A stretch of DNA of 64,000 nt from Brugia malayi (GCF_000002995.4 NW_025062479.1:14246221-14310220); one strand, 5' to 3'; shown: positions 1 through 14,330, counted from the first letter of the stretch. Numbers and translations are program-made. Notes: generated from the sequence alone by a model not told the origin.

Positions 1-192
1 ATTTAATCTTAAAAGAAGTACTAATAGTTTTTTTAATTTTCTAAAGATTATATAAGGATAGAAATGCATATGGATTAATCGTACTTGTAAAAATCAATTA
101 ATCGTATTTGCAAAACAAAAGAAAAAAGTGGATTATCATTATTGCAAATAAAAGAAATAATATTGTTGAATTTTGAATCTAACAACGAATGA

Positions 193-198
193 TTTATT
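193..198 (-). terminator. Candidate poly(A) signal of the zinc-finger gene
   Basis: AATAAA on the minus strand, about 125 bases past the stop at 321. The AT-rich context makes chance occurrence easy. Confidence 0.3.
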
Positions 199-208
199 AC
201 TTATCTTT

Positions 209-243
<35 letters not shown>

Positions 244-320
244 TAAAAACGATTAGAATAAAATAAATGATAAGTCAGAATTAAATAAAAATTCATAAAT
301 ATATATATAATAACTAACCA

Positions 321-3300
321 TTAAAACTGTTCACTATCACTAGTTGCAGATTGTCTGGTTTCGGTTGCATTTTCAATTATATTAGTAACATTACCGGATT
401 CATTTCCCGCTACGGTATCCGAATACTTGCTCATAGACTGTGTCGTTTTCAAGCAATTTGCTGTCGATGTTTGCTGTACGGCTGCCGAAGCAGCAGTACC
501 TACTAATAAATTCCTGTTTAGCTTTTTTTGCCTTCCTATAAATTGATGAAAGTAATGATTGTTAATTAGAATTGATAAATTACAAAAATATAAGAGTTAA
601 ATCTTTTTTTAAGTTCAAATATACATATATGAAATTAATAAAATGTAAAAAGGAAAAAAAATTAATTAATCATAAAAATTGTTTATTGATATTTCAGGCA
701 AAGAAAAATAATGAAATTTTATTTATTAAAGATGCAGCAAAACCCAATTTTTAAAAATTAATAATTACATTTGTTATGGATTAAATTGCACACTGCTCGT
801 ATAATGCATTATATCCGCTCATGGCAGAATTAAAATTGTATGTTTTTAAAAAATGGCAGAAAATGAATTTCAATATTATAATTGCGCTTTATAAACAAAC
901 ATAATTAATATTTGTAATTTGTGCTGTTGAATATTATTTAAAACCTCATAATTAATAATTTTACAATTATTTAATTAATTAATAATTTAATCTAAAGAAT
1001 ATCAGAATTTCCTTCAATTTGTGTATCAGTACTATTATTAGTTAACATTTTCTTTTAGAATTTCATCATTTAAAATGAATTTGAATTATTGTGATAAACT
1101 GTATGGAATAATATGTGTCAAATCTGAATTAACTAAGAGTATGAAAGAAATAACAATTTATAATGAAAATTTCTAGTGCACAAGAAATGAATGTAAAATA
1201 ATAATAACAAGTGATAATTCTTGGAGCTGAAATTTTATAAGAGAATGAATTGATAGCTAAGTAATTTTTAGACATTTTTTTTTTACTAGATAAAGAATTA
1301 AATAAAATTTAAAATAATTCCTTTATTAATTTTTTTTTTTTTTTTTTTATTATTGATAAAGCATAACAGAGAAAAAAAGCAAAATGCCGATGAATTTTTC
1401 CTCTTTAACAGATAAAAATTCTAACACTTCATTTTCCATTCTTTACTTACTCTCTTATCATTTTCTCTTATCATTTAGCTCTAATCTAAAAATAATGCAA
1501 TTTCTCATTTATATTCCCTTCTTAATTATTTTAGTATTTCACAAAAAGAAAAAAAAATATTGAAAAAAAAAAATTATGAAAAAGTTTGAACAATTATTTT
1601 TTACGGTTAGAAGCATTTAATTAAGATTATAGAATTTCAGATACTTCAATTTTTCCTTTTCTTTCCTTTTTTTCTTTTAAATTTATTTGGTAAATAAGTT
1701 TGCTTAATAATATTGGTTTCATAATTGATTTTAAGTCTCAAAATATTGAATTATATTTGACATTTCAAATTTCAGGAATTGATTTATGCCATATTAGTAT
1801 GTTAAAATTCGAAAAATAATTTTTTTTTTCTTTTAATCTATAAAGAATTCATAAATAAAAATAAAATGATCATTTCAATATTTTAACAAAATGAGTGAAA
1901 ATATTGCGAAGTAGGAATGAATGCTTGAAAAGAACAGTTGAATTGCTAGAAGAGTTAAATTCAAAAATAGAATTGTAAGATAACTTGAAGATTACAAAAA
2001 ATTCTTCTTTCCATCCCCTTCTCCCTCTCTCTTTCTCTCCTTCCCTTTCTCTTAAAAATTTAACAAACATTAAAAGGAATGAATAAATAAAAAAAAAAAA
2101 AAAAAAAAAAAAAATGGAATAAATGATGAACGATAGCCATGTAATATAACCAATAAAATGTCAAAAATACAAGCAAAAGGAAAAAAACAAATAATGTTGA
2201 AAAATTCTATGACTAATTTTTTTTTCCTTTTTTTTTGCAGGAAAAAGTTAAGGATTAGTTATTCCAAAAAAAACTCTTCTTATTAAATGATTTGTAAATT
2301 TTGTACTTTTATTATTAATAATATTAAAATGGTAAGTGATAAAGTAATAATAATACGAAAGGATTGAATAAATTCATTTAAAAAATATAAAACAAAACTT
2401 TGCTTTTAGTTCTTTATTATTTCAAAAAAACACTTAGCTATTTCGAAATCAATTTCAGACTAAATTTAAAAAACGATCTTCTCAAAAAAAAAAAAAAAAA
2501 AACGAAATCTTAAATAATCTAGAAATTTAAATTACACTTATTTTACAATTAGTAGCTTAACAGTAATTTGTCAAATTAATTAACAAACATTTACCAAAAA
2601 AGATTTTACAATTAATACTATTAATTGATATTACTGAAAGAAAAAAAAGAAATGCAAAAAGTATTAAAATAAGAAAAATTATTTAAAATTCAACAATTAT
2701 TATTACTTTAAAATGAAAAAATTTGCAAAAGGAAATGTAAACTATGTATATAAATATAAGATGAATCAAAGAAAAAAATACTCAAAAAAGCAATAATCAA
2801 TAAAATTTTTCATCCATTTTTTTTTTATCAAATATGATTAGCATAAAAAGTTGTCAATCAAAAGATACGAAATGGGAGAGGAAGCGGGAAGTAAGAGGTG
2901 ACATCCAGAAATTGTATAGAAATGAACTGAAATTAACCGGTTTCATTATGGAATAATAGAAATGATAATGCTTATTTGAAAAAGGAAAAGAGAGAGAGAG
3001 ATAGGAATAAAGAGAGAAAGAGGGGGAGAGAGAGGGAAGGAGACAGAAAGCTTGTTTACTAATAAAATGATAGTTTTACAATATTCTCTCGGAATTACAT
3101 TTGTCAAAAATTTCCATATTGTATAACAACATATCATATTATCATTGGGAGAGTAATTTCATTGATAAAATATTTATTTCAAATGATAGTAATCGTTATC
3201 ATAGGCATCTTTTTTTACTCCTTCCGGAAATTCATTTTGGATTTTTTCTCACCACTATGCAGAGAAGAGGAAAATTGTGAAAAAAAAAATTAATAACTAT

Positions 3301-4819
3301 GATACTTCAGAAAAAAAAAAATTGTCCAAATTAAGAAAATTATTTTTAGAAAAGAAGAAATAGAAGTATTACAAAATACAAAATGATACTAATAAATATT
3401 TTAGTATGAAAAATTTTTGCATTTTTTATATTTGACAATTTTGAATTGCTCCATATGCAAATTTGGGCAAATGATTTAGCTAATAAATATTTTTTTTTTT
3501 ATAGTGAAATCATTTTTTTTCACACAAATGTTTAAAAAAATTTTTCAAAAGCCAAAAAAAGAACTAATTCCTTCGCCTTTTTTTCCTAAAACTTCAACAA
3601 TTTTTCTCGATGTGATAAATTGTTTGCGGTTAAAGTTGAAAAATGTTAGGAAAGAAAAAAAAGAAATACTGCAGCAGGAATAGCAGGAAAATTAAGAAAA
3701 TGAGGAAAAAGTGTGAGAGAGAGAGGGGAAGAGAAAAAAAGTAAAGAAAGAATAGAAAAATGTTTGAAATAAATCAAAACAGAAATTCTGGAAAATCAAC
3801 AAGGTCAAACCCGTTCAAATTTTTAAAAAAGGAAAAAATGAACTTAACCGGAAAAGATTTTAACCATTTTATCGTCATTATTCATAATTTCCGGATTAAA
3901 TTTTTTTTTAATTTTCGCAATTGAGTGTGCTAAAGGTTCGGGAAGTTTAAAAAAGTTGGATTTAATTTTGAAAGCATTCATCTCGATTGCGTTCACATTA
4001 GGATTTTAACTAGAATTAATCTGAGCTGGAATGAATCTTAACTAGAATAGATTTCAACTGGAACAAATTTTAACTAATATATCTTAGCTAGAGTGAAATC
4101 TAATTTGGAATTTGACTAAAATTATTAACATAAATTGAAGAAAGTGTTATTATAAAGATTAGGAGAAGAGAAAAATATTTGAAGCAAAATTAATTTATTA
4201 CATTTCTGTACCAATATAATATTAATGTTAATTTTTTTTTCAAATCTATCAATTAAATTTAAAAGTTTTTAATCAACCAAGAAATAAATGTTGTTTGTGA
4301 TAATAAATTATCTAAAATAACATATTTCATCCGTTGACATTCTTTTTTTCCTTTTTTTTTTCTTTTTTCAAAATAAGAGAGTATTTCTAGAAAAAAATTC
4401 ATATTCCATTTTTATTTATTTATTTTTTTTTAAAACATCATTTCATGAAGCAAAATATTGCATTACACTATTAAAATGTTGTCCACTTGAAATTTTTAAG
4501 ATTTAAAAAGAGGAAATAAAGAGAGAGAGAGAAAGGGAGACGTGAAAACTAACATATACCAATAGCAAAGCATTACACAGCTATATGTATTTATATATAG
4601 AAACAGAGAGAAAGGAAAGGGAGAGGGAGAGAAGGATTGTCAATATATTGGAATTTTAATAAACCATTTAGTGAGATCTTAAAGAAAAGGAATCGAAATC
4701 TACCATAAAGTTCCTAAAGTACTTCAGTTGAGTGGCGTTAATGGTTTCAATACCACCGATTAAAAGAATTAATTGTGCATAGATGACACAATGTATATGT
4801 CTGTGTGTGTTGGATGTAC

Positions 4820-4861
<42 letters not shown>

Positions 4862-7800
4862 GCGCGTATGTACGTATTTACTTAGAATGATTGAAAATTT
4901 TTTTTTCATTTTTTTTTAAAAAAAGATAAGAAATGCTCTGATTGTTAGATTGAGCTCAAATGATCAAAAAAAAAAAAAAAAAACTGGATAGAAAGGCAAA
5001 TGGTACCAGTCAACAAATTTAATAAGATAAATTAATTGAACAAAAATTTGACATACACATACATATATACGTACACACATACATACATACACATACACAC
5101 GCATCAGCATTAAAAATTAAGTATTCTAAAAATATCTTTTGAGATAGATTAACATACATGTAGATATATAAATACTCAGTGTACATACATAAACATGCAC
5201 ATTCAAACATTCATATGCACAAACACACATACACACACATGCATTCATAGAAAGGTTAATATGTATTTGTTGAATGGTAAGAAGGAATGCAATATGCCTG
5301 TGTTTTACTGAAGTTCTTTTTGAAAGAGTTACAAAGAAAAAAAGCGCTGATCAGTTTTAGGACAGCTGAAATTGTCATCGCTACCGTGTCATTCGTCGAT
5401 CTGTTCCACTCAATAACATTATTTTTATTTTATTTTAAAATGAATTTTTTTTTTTTTATCCTAAATATTGTATACTACTATTTTTTCATAATTTCCATTA
5501 AATGATTGCTTTGTTTTTGTTTGTTTAATAAATCAAAATATTAAAGATTTTGACAATTAGATCTTTAATATTATTTAATCAAATTAATGGTAAGACTTTA
5601 TTGAATTTGCCAAATAATTCAAAAAAAAAAAATAACATTATCTCATTTTATTCTTATCCTAATTAATTATCCTTCTTTCTCTCTGTCTTTTAATTGAATA
5701 ATAATAATAATCAAATGGAAAAAATCCAAGCAAAACAAATTTTACGCAAACGATTTAATTTTTGTTGTTGTTGAAAACAGTAAATTTGTTAAATTAAAAG
5801 TAAGAAACAAACCGATAATTGAATTGAAAAATTCCACAGCTTGCAGCACTGTTATATAAACAATATATACAGCAATTTTCCTGAAAAAATCTTTTTTTTT
5901 TTATTTTGTATTTTTACGACAAAAAACAGAAAAGAAAAAAAAAAAAGAAAAAAGAGAAGAATATTTTCATTATATGATGAAAATAATTTATGAAATCATA
6001 AAAACAAAGTATAAGTGTAAAGAAAAGAATCAGAAAATGGAAGTAGAAATGATATTTTTGTTTTTCCTTTTTCTATTTTTCTTCAATTGCACTTTTACTG
6101 ATTTGATAACAAACAGATGAAATTAAAATGTACTAGTTATCTTTGTTTATATCTGCTAAATAGATTAATAATTCAATATTAGCACACCATAGTACTATAT
6201 ATTTGATGATTTTTTCACCTTAAATGGAATTTATTTTCAATTAGGTAAAAAAAATTTATCAAAAAGAAAACTGCTGAAATGATAAAAAATAAAATGTTTT
6301 TTGTTCAAACAATAAATTATAAATAATAATACTAAATTGATTTGAAAAAGGAAAAAAAAAAAACTGTTAGAATGTCTAATAAAAAAAATTAAATTTACCT
6401 GAATTAAGTCATATGTTATATGTTTTGAAGTTGGATAAATAATTTTTCTTTAGTATTACTTAATATAGCATACAGTCAAATAAATAATAATGTTACTATG
6501 TAAATTTTTATTCAAAAAAAAAGAACCTTAGAAAGTATGTTCGTACGGTAAATAATGTTTCACAGAGATTAATTTCATCTCGAATTGCTTGTGTTGTACA
6601 ACCAATCAAATCAACAACTGGTTGTGATATAGCTTCAACTAAAAATTAAAAAAAAAAATTTGCATAAAAGTTCGTACGATAAATGTTTTCTTTTCTTTTT
6701 TTTTTTTTTTTTTTTTCTCGTCGTAATTTTAACTTATTTTAGCTACAAAAATAAAATATTATTTCGATAAGACGAAAAAAAATAAATTACAAAATTTCCA
6801 AATTTATTTTGCGTTTATGATTACTGCGTTTTTTTTTCTTTCTTTCTTCCTTTTTCAGTAAAAACTTCGAATATTAATTTTTATTCAATCACTTATTAGA
6901 AAATTTATTAACTTTTCCATTAAGTTAAAGTTTCACTCAGTACCACCACTACATTCCAATTTATAATATTAATTAATAAGCTTAAAATTAAATTTTAATA
7001 ATAATATATTGTCTACTTCGTTGCTGTATGTTAACTTATATAAATTAACTATTACTATTAACTTATTACATAAATTTTCTACATTATCTTACTTATGATG
7101 GTCGTATAGGTAAGAAATTTTTGATTGAAATAAACGAAATAAATACTAGAAAAATATGAAAAAAAGAATGCCTACCTAATCACGTAACTAGTTTTATTCA
7201 AATTAAAAAATAACAATATTAACAAAAATGTTGCTAATACGAAAAAAAAATTTTTTTTTTTCGAAATCATAAGTACATAACAAATAATTAATTGTAATGT
7301 TATTAAAATTTGGGAAGAAAAAATATTGAAAAGAATAATTTTAAAAAAAAAGAACAATATTTTTTGGAAATAAAATAAAATAAATGAATGATTCATCTTA
7401 AAAAGTAAAATAAAAATCATCAACCATTAACAAAAATACGCATCAAAATCAAAAAAAAAAGCTGATAATTGAATTATTTAAATGAATTGAAAATTGAACC
7501 TTTGGTTGCATGTATATGAGAATGTAGAATTAGCGGTCGACCGCCTTCTAACATCAAACTATCATAAACATTACTGCCAGCATTATTTGATAGAAAATTA
7601 TCGAATGTGAAAGTTGCAAAATTTGATTCACCGCTAGCAGTAGCGCCACCACCAACACCGCCATTTGTTTGTGTATTATTACTGGTAGCACTACTGCCAC
7701 TGCTACCACCACCGCCACCACCGCTACTACTACTGCTGCTACTACTACTACCACCGCTTACTCCTATAATATTTCAATTTTTATTTTATTAAATATTTGA

Positions 7801-10800
7801 AAAAAAAAAAGATATTTAGTTATATAAGAATTAAACATATCAGAAAAAAAATAAAAATAAAAATGCTAAATTTTATGTGAAATAAGCATATTTTGTTTTA
7901 TTTAATAGAAATTAATTAGCATGTAATATTAGCAATTATTTCAATGAATTTAATAAAATCAAAGATATGTCTTTTTGGAAACTTTTCTTCGAAGCTTTTT
8001 TCTTCTTTTTTATTTATGAAAATGTTTTGAAAGGAAAAAAAATTGCATGGTATTATTCAAATTAACTTAATTATTTTAACGAAAATAAAAAATAAGAAAT
8101 GAACCATTGTGTTTTTTATATTTTAAATATTGTAAGTAAAAAAACAATTGTGTTAATTTATTAAAAATTGAAAAAAAAAAAAAAATGATTCAATTATACC
8201 TGAATGATGACTACTGATAATTCGTTCAGAACTAATATAACTATTATAGCGATTTGTAGAAAGATGAGAAATAACACTATCATAAGATAATTGTCTTTTT
8301 GGTTCCTCTTCTAATATCATTTCCGAATTTGTTGCTTCCATATCATTCAATTCTGCATGATAAAGAAAAATTTTGCATGTACTAATATTATTTTTCAAAT
8401 CTTAATTAATTTATTCACTAAACACTATTTGTAAACAAAGAGGAAAAAACCTTCGTTTTAAAAATAATCGGATTTTAATAAATTTTATGATGTAAAATTG
8501 CGCATTTCAAAATCTTTTAATAGCCAAAAATTTTTTTTTTTCAACTATAAACTTATTTTATTCTTTTTATTTGAAATTTTATTTTCTATTTGTTTTATTT
8601 TAACACGTATGAAAATAACAATCGGTTCATATCATCATGATATCATATTTTATTTGCATAGTTAAAATGGTATCACTTATTTCAAATCTAGCTTTTTAAC
8701 TATCCGATTCATCTGTTGGTAAATTAACTTATTCACTTTTTTCTAAATTGCTAATTTTAGATAATCAAACAAGAAAGGTTCAAAAAAGAAAAGGTTTTTA
8801 AAAAACTCTTCTGAGATATGCTTTTAATTAATGAGAAGATCAAAGAGCCATAATGTGTTAATGAATTTTTTGGTCATATTTATGATTATAATTTAAAAAG
8901 TTGAGATACATCAAAAAAAAAAGTTATAAGATTTAAAAAAGTCAAACCTGGATATAACATCCTATTTTTATTCAATGATTGCTTATCATTATTACTCTCA
9001 TCATTCTTTTTCATTATTGAGACAATAGATGTTGAGCCAAGTTTAATTTTTACCGTCGTAATTGTACGTTTTGTTCCATTTTCATAAATTAATGTATCAC
9101 TTTCATTATTATGATCTTCTGATCTAAATTATTTATAAATTACTTTCAAAAAGTTTTATTTTTTTATTTTGTTTCAAAAAAAAAAAAAAAATCTGCGAAA
9201 ATTTTTATATGAAAATCTAACAATATTGTTACTAAATGAAACATATATAGTAGTGATAATGAATGTTTCTACCTTGTAAAATTTGATGAGAAATGCTGAT
9301 AACAATCAGCGCTACTACTTGCACCACCACCACCGCAATCATCATTTTTATCATTTGCAATAAATGATCTTTCTTCATCGAAATTATCACTTATAATTTC
9401 CGTTGTTACAGAACTCATTTGTGCTTCTGCATCAATTGCATCAATATATGCATATTCATCCTGTAATATTAATTCATATTTTTTTTTTGAAAATACAAAA
9501 AAAAAAAAAAAGAAAGAAAAATTTCATTTAGCATAATTTTAAAACCCTGGAACATTAAAATTAATTCAATAAACGGAACATAAAATTAATTCAGTACCGG
9601 AAGAATTACACTTAACTGAAAATATTTCCACTTTTTAATTCATCCACTCATCATAATATCAATGTTTTATAGCACTGAATCATATTTAATTGATAACACC
9701 TCAATAATTTTATCAATCGTATTAATTAAAATGTACAGGTCAGTATTTTTTGTTTTTCCTCCTTCTTAAAATATAATAATAATAATAAAAAAAATGCAAA
9801 AAAAAAAAAAAAAATGAAAATAAACATACGATATTTTGATTATTAAAGCTAATTGATGACATACATTGTCGTGATTGATTTCGATGTCGTCGTAATGCCA
9901 ACATTGATCTATAACAAAAAAGAAATATATAAACAAATCAATTTAGATTTACATATTATTATTTTAATAGTTATAAATCGTTCAGTTTTACCATATCAAA
10001 AAAAAAAGGAAGAAATAAAAAACAAAACTTACATACCTAAAAGATGCGCAACATTTTTTGCATAATATACCAGAATCTTTGGAATGTAATTCTATATGCC
10101 TTCTTAATTCAAAATCATTGAAAAAACGTTGTGGACACATTTCACATTGTAACGATAATTGTTCTAATTCATTATGTTGAGCATTATGTCGACTAAGATA
10201 GCCACGTGTTGGAAATTGTAATTTGCATTTGCGACATTGATAGAGCTTAAATGAATATACATATATTAAATTTAATTATCACATTTTTTATTATTTAAAT
10301 TATCATCAAAAGAAAAGGGAAAAAAAAAAACGAAAAAACATGAAAGTTATTATCAAAAATTATTCGGTATTTACCAAAAAAAAAAAAAAAAAAAAAAAAA
10401 AAGGAAGAAAAAAAAAGGAAAAAATTAATGCAATAACAAGAAAAACAATAACGATAACGGAAAAAAAGAAGACATTAATATTTATAGTAAGAGAGAAATG
10501 AATTTGATTTATTAAAGTGAAAATTTTTTTCATTTATTAATTAGTTTGGTAAATTCCATAAATCAAAAATAATTATAATAAATATTCATTAAATATATTA
10601 TCTATTTAAAAGAATAATTACATTTTATTTATTATAATCAATCATTTTTTCACTTACAATTTAAAATGTTTTTTTTTTTTTTTTTTTTACCTTATTCCTA
10701 TATTTTTGTAAGTAATTATCGATAACAGTTTGCTCTAAAAACCGTTTTGGCGCAATTGGTTCATGCAATTCAGTTTGTTTTACTGCTAATACTTCGGATG

Positions 10801-11733
10801 TAATTGCTTCAATTGGAATATCAATTGATTCAATATGTTGCTCAATTGGTTTACTTGATATGGTGAAATTTGATCGTCGATTACTACTGTAAAAATAAAA
10901 AATTAAAATTTTTTATGCAAATATAAAATATAAACAAAAAAAAAAAAAAAAAAAAAAACTAAAAAAACATTTTATAATATTTTATTTGATTATCTATATA
11001 ACCGTAATAATAATAATAATAATACAAAAATTAAAATTTAGAAAAATTTTGATACTTTAAAAGATGAATGAAAAGGTTAGATTATAATCTTTTCCATAGA
11101 ACAAAAAAAATTACAAATGTTCAATCTTGCAATTTGATCGAAATATTTGACTTCCATCTTTTTTAAAAAAAAAAAAAAATTAAATCAAACAGACCTAAAA
11201 AAATTGCCAAAATCGGATTGAGCAAACCTTTCCGACGTTTGCTGCAACGACAATTCTCGTGTGTCAAACAGATTTGACTGATTAACTGTTAAACGATACA
11301 TCAAACGTTTGTTAAATGGTCTGCAAAATACAAAGAAAAAAAACATAACTTTCTAGAAAGCAAAAAAAGCAAAAGGGAGAGAGAGAGAGAGGAGAAAAGA
11401 AGGAAGAAAAAAAAAAAACAGGTTAAAAAAAGGAAAGAAACAAAATAAAACGACTAACAAATTGCCATTTTTGGTGCGATCCGGACATTTATGCTGATAC
11501 AGATTTGATCGAAATTTGTAAGTCTGAAGAAATAAAAAAAGAAAAAAGTAAATTTAACAAGTTTTTCTCCTTTCTCTTTTCTTTCTTTCTTTTTTATTAT
11601 TTTGAAAAATTAACAACCTACTAATAAAAAAGAAAGAAAAAAATAGAGAAAATAACGGATGAATTGAAAAGAAAAAAATTGTAAATAAATTTAATAAAAA
11701 AATAAAATTATGTTATGAAAAATTATAAAATTA

Positions 11734-11788
<55 letters not shown>

Positions 11789-13677
11789 GATTTTATAAAA
11801 TTATATGAAAGGCATATGGTAGCTCTTTTTTTTTAAAACAAATTGAAAAAATAAATACAAATAAATAAATTTAAGGAATTAAAACGATGATAAAAGAATG
11901 ATAATGCAATCGACTGAATGCTTTTTTCCTACCTAATTAATTAACTAAAAGATATCATTTTCTTCCTTTTCCACTTACTATCACCAACTAACACTTATTT
12001 AACACCAACTAACACTCTACACATCCTTCCGTAATACACTTTTTCTTAAAATTAATGATAACCTAATAACATCATTGGTCCTACATTTTCATCCTAACAC
12101 ATTTTTAGCACGCAAATTGCATCCCACAATCCACTAAACATTCATTTTTAATTATATCTTCCTAATTAATTAATTATCCATTAATGATAATAAAAATTTG
12201 TAAATGAATTATTAACCAAGCTACATATAATTCTTTCTCTTTTTGCATATTGCTATACAAATGAAATTAAATGTTAATATTAAACAAAATTTTGCAACAC
12301 TGATAAATGATAGAATTTGCACAGATTTCTAAAAAGAAAAAAAAAAAAGAATTTAACATTAAATGAAATAAATATGAAACACAAAAGGTAAAATAAATCG
12401 AACTAATCTCCAAAAAAATGCTGTTTTTTTTAACGTGCTGATATATTAGACAAGAAAAATCCATGTATAGCTAAATTGTAAAAAAAAATGTTTTTTATGA
12501 ATGAATAAAATTTAAAAACATTTGGGAAAAAAAAGAATTTTTTTTTCCTAATAGATGGAATTGTATGAACAATAAGATATATAGTTTTATAGGCAGTATT
12601 TTCTTTTACTTCGTTTTGTTTTTGTTTTTTTTTTTTCTTTCCTCTCTTTTTCATATAATTATTTTTAAATGATAATCTAAACAAAAAAAAAAAAAAAAAT
12701 TGAAATGAAACCTTATAACAAAATTTGCATTTAAATGGTCGATCATTGGAATGCTTTACTGCGTGTTGTTTAAGATACCATACCGAATTGAATAATTTAC
12801 CGCAATCTTTGCATGCACATTGCTGATTCTTCTCTAATGTTATATTAACATTGTCCACTTCGGTTGGACAAATTACAACTGGTGGTGGCGCTACTGTCGC
12901 TTCTGTTGATTGACTCTGTTATATGAAAAAATAAAAAAGAAAGAAAAACAAGAAATCGATTTATTTTTTGCTCTTCTTTTTTCCTTCCTCTTATCATTTT
13001 GCTTTTAAAATTCAAAAGAAAAAAAAATGACAATACAATCATTTCTCTTTTTTATGTTTTTGATATATATATATATATATTCCTTTTCTTTCTCTAATCA
13101 TTTCGTTTTTATTTAATAATTAAAAAAAAATTTTGATTATATTTCAGACATTAAAGGAAAAAATTAATGGAAAAAAACATTTGTGTCATCAGTGTTTCAT
13201 TGCTTTAAAAAAAAAAGAAGGGAAAAATATTTAAATTGTGAATGAACTGGAAGAAAGTGAATTTTTTTTTTGACATTCTTCTTTGACATTTAATCAAATA
13301 ATTAAATATTGAATCAAATGATGCAATCATCCATTATTTATTCAGTATTTCAATAATTACTGCCAATAATTCGTAATAAATTTCATTTATAAAAAAAAAA
13401 GCAAATTTTAATCATAAAATTACTAGTAGTAATCATATCTTAACTTTTATTAAACACTGAGATTGATTTTTAAACAATAAATAATCAGTTAAGATAATAA
13501 TTAATAATAATAAAAATAAAATACAAATTTCATTTCAGTAAATCATTTTTAATTATGAATGTATTCGAATTATTAGATAAGTTAAAAATTTTCACTAATA
13601 AAAAGGAATTATAGAAAGTGAAGTACCATTCGAACATCGTTTAAATTCAAATATTGCTGTTCAATTTGCATCATCAT
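321..13677 (-). CDS. C2H2-type zinc-finger protein, probable transcription factor (12 exons)
   Basis: Probable DNA-binding nuclear regulator. Exons, high to low: 13677-13627, 12915-12712, 11523-11459, 11320-11195, 10886-10691, 10245-10037, 9908-9830, 9460-9273, 9123-8948, 8352-8200, 7763-7500, 535-321. All join in phase to about 641 aa. Finger ligands: C52/C55/H68/H72; C80/C83/H96/C98 (split by an intron, atypical spacing); C218/C221/H234/H238; C248/C251/H264/H268; C276/C279/H292 with a possible C299. The linker SNDRPFK between the first two fingers resembles the TGEKPFK class. The C-terminal half is acidic and low in complexity, with a long Gly/Ser run and Asn-rich pieces, as in regulatory tails. 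The start is the first in-frame ATG (of three in a row) after a TTCTTTAG acceptor at 13775-13776. Some upstream in-frame sequence also looks coding, so an earlier exon is possible. The link across the nearly 7 kb last intron rests on phase only. I do not recognise the orthologue. Confidence 0.82.
4820..4864. repeat. (AT)n microsatellite followed by alternating GC/GT
   Basis: About 36 bases of alternating TA followed directly by alternating purine-pyrimidine GCGCGTGCGCG. The whole block alternates purine and pyrimidine, which can favour Z-DNA or cruciform structure. Confidence 0.8.
5050..5240. repeat. CA/TA-rich simple-sequence patch
   Basis: Interrupted ACATAC/ACACAC units over about 190 bases inside the large intron. 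Open frames across it are artefacts of the repeat. Confidence 0.6.
6547..6638 (-). other. Orphan candidate exon in the zinc-finger gene's last intron
   Basis: A 92-base open segment with a good acceptor (TTTTTAG) and a donor starting GTACGA. It is entered in the phase left by the exon at 7763-7500 and reads about 31 residues of balanced composition, including PVVDLIGCTT and RDEINLCETL, unlike the surrounding poly-A/T. It leaves in phase 0, while the last exon at 535-321 needs phase 1. Either another small exon is missing, or this is an alternative exon with its own 3' end. It could also be a relic. Confidence 0.5.
7663..7757 (-). repeat. Coding Gly/Ser trinucleotide repeat
   Basis: Interrupted AGT/AGC/GGT codons encode about 30 Ser and Gly residues within the zinc-finger protein's eleventh exon. 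Mixed codon use suggests an old repeat kept in frame. Length polymorphism is likely. Confidence 0.8.
11737..11785. repeat. (AT)n microsatellite
   Basis: About 49 bases of alternating AT in the intron before the exon at 11523-11459 of the zinc-finger gene. Confidence 0.85.
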
Positions 13678-13678
13678 G

Positions 13679-13765
13679 CTAGCTAATCGATGATGCTTTT
13701 TCGTTACAATAAAATCTAGCGAATTTGAATTTGGCGTTTTCGTCGCATCTTCTACTTATTTTCAT
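13679..13765 (-). promoter_or_regulatory. Upstream ORF in the zinc-finger gene leader
   Basis: An ATG at 13765 opens a 28-codon frame whose TAG (13681-13679) ends one base before the main ATG at 13677. It begins about ten bases after the likely trans-splice acceptor at 13775-13776. If the leader starts there, translation of the main frame would need reinitiation or leaky scanning. The alternative is that an upstream exon feeds the main frame and this ORF is not in the mRNA leader. Confidence 0.4.
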
Positions 13766-14330
13766 AAAAATCTCCTAAAGAATTAATTGTTTATTCAAAT
13801 TAACATAAAATAAGTACAAAATATTCTAACGACTTTTTTTTTAATATTATTAATTGATTACAGCGCAATTTTTGACATGATTCATTGTATCGCTTTTCCT
13901 ATCTTATTTATATTTCATAATCTTTTATGAAAGTTTAAAAAATAAATAAATAAAAAGTCATTGACTCGTATGCATAAATTTAAAAAATAAAAGAAAAAAT
14001 ATTTCAAAGCGTAAAACAACAATTAATTAATTGAAATAATAGCGCAAAGTAACAATCTTTTTCAAAAGCAATTCATTTGAAATTACATCAATATTTTGAT
14101 TAAAATTGGCCAAAACAAAAAAGAAGGAAAAGAAAAATTTTCAAATAAGGAAAATTAAAAATGAGAAAAAACAGATTGAAGTTTTAAGATTTTTTTCCCT
14201 TTGTAAATCTTGCATTAAAGAATAATTTCAAAGCATTTATAAAAGAAAAAAGATTTATTGTAAAAAAATCAGATAACATTCATTTTCTTTTCCTGAATAT
14301 TATTCATAAAATCTTAAGGTAAGAACGGAC

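Larger units (their letters stand above)
536..6546 (-). other. Large AT-rich last intron of the zinc-finger gene
   Basis: No convincing exon was seen here on either strand. It holds many A and T homopolymers, GA-rich tracts near 2980-3050, 3710-3740, 4520-4540 and 4610-4640, an AT dinucleotide run at 4820-4855 ending in an alternating GC/GT stretch, and a CA/TA-rich patch at 5050-5240. A slightly GC-richer piece near 5340-5420 has no coherent reading frame. Phase demands that any extra exon here change the frame by one, if the candidate exon at 6547-6638 is used. Confidence 0.5.
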
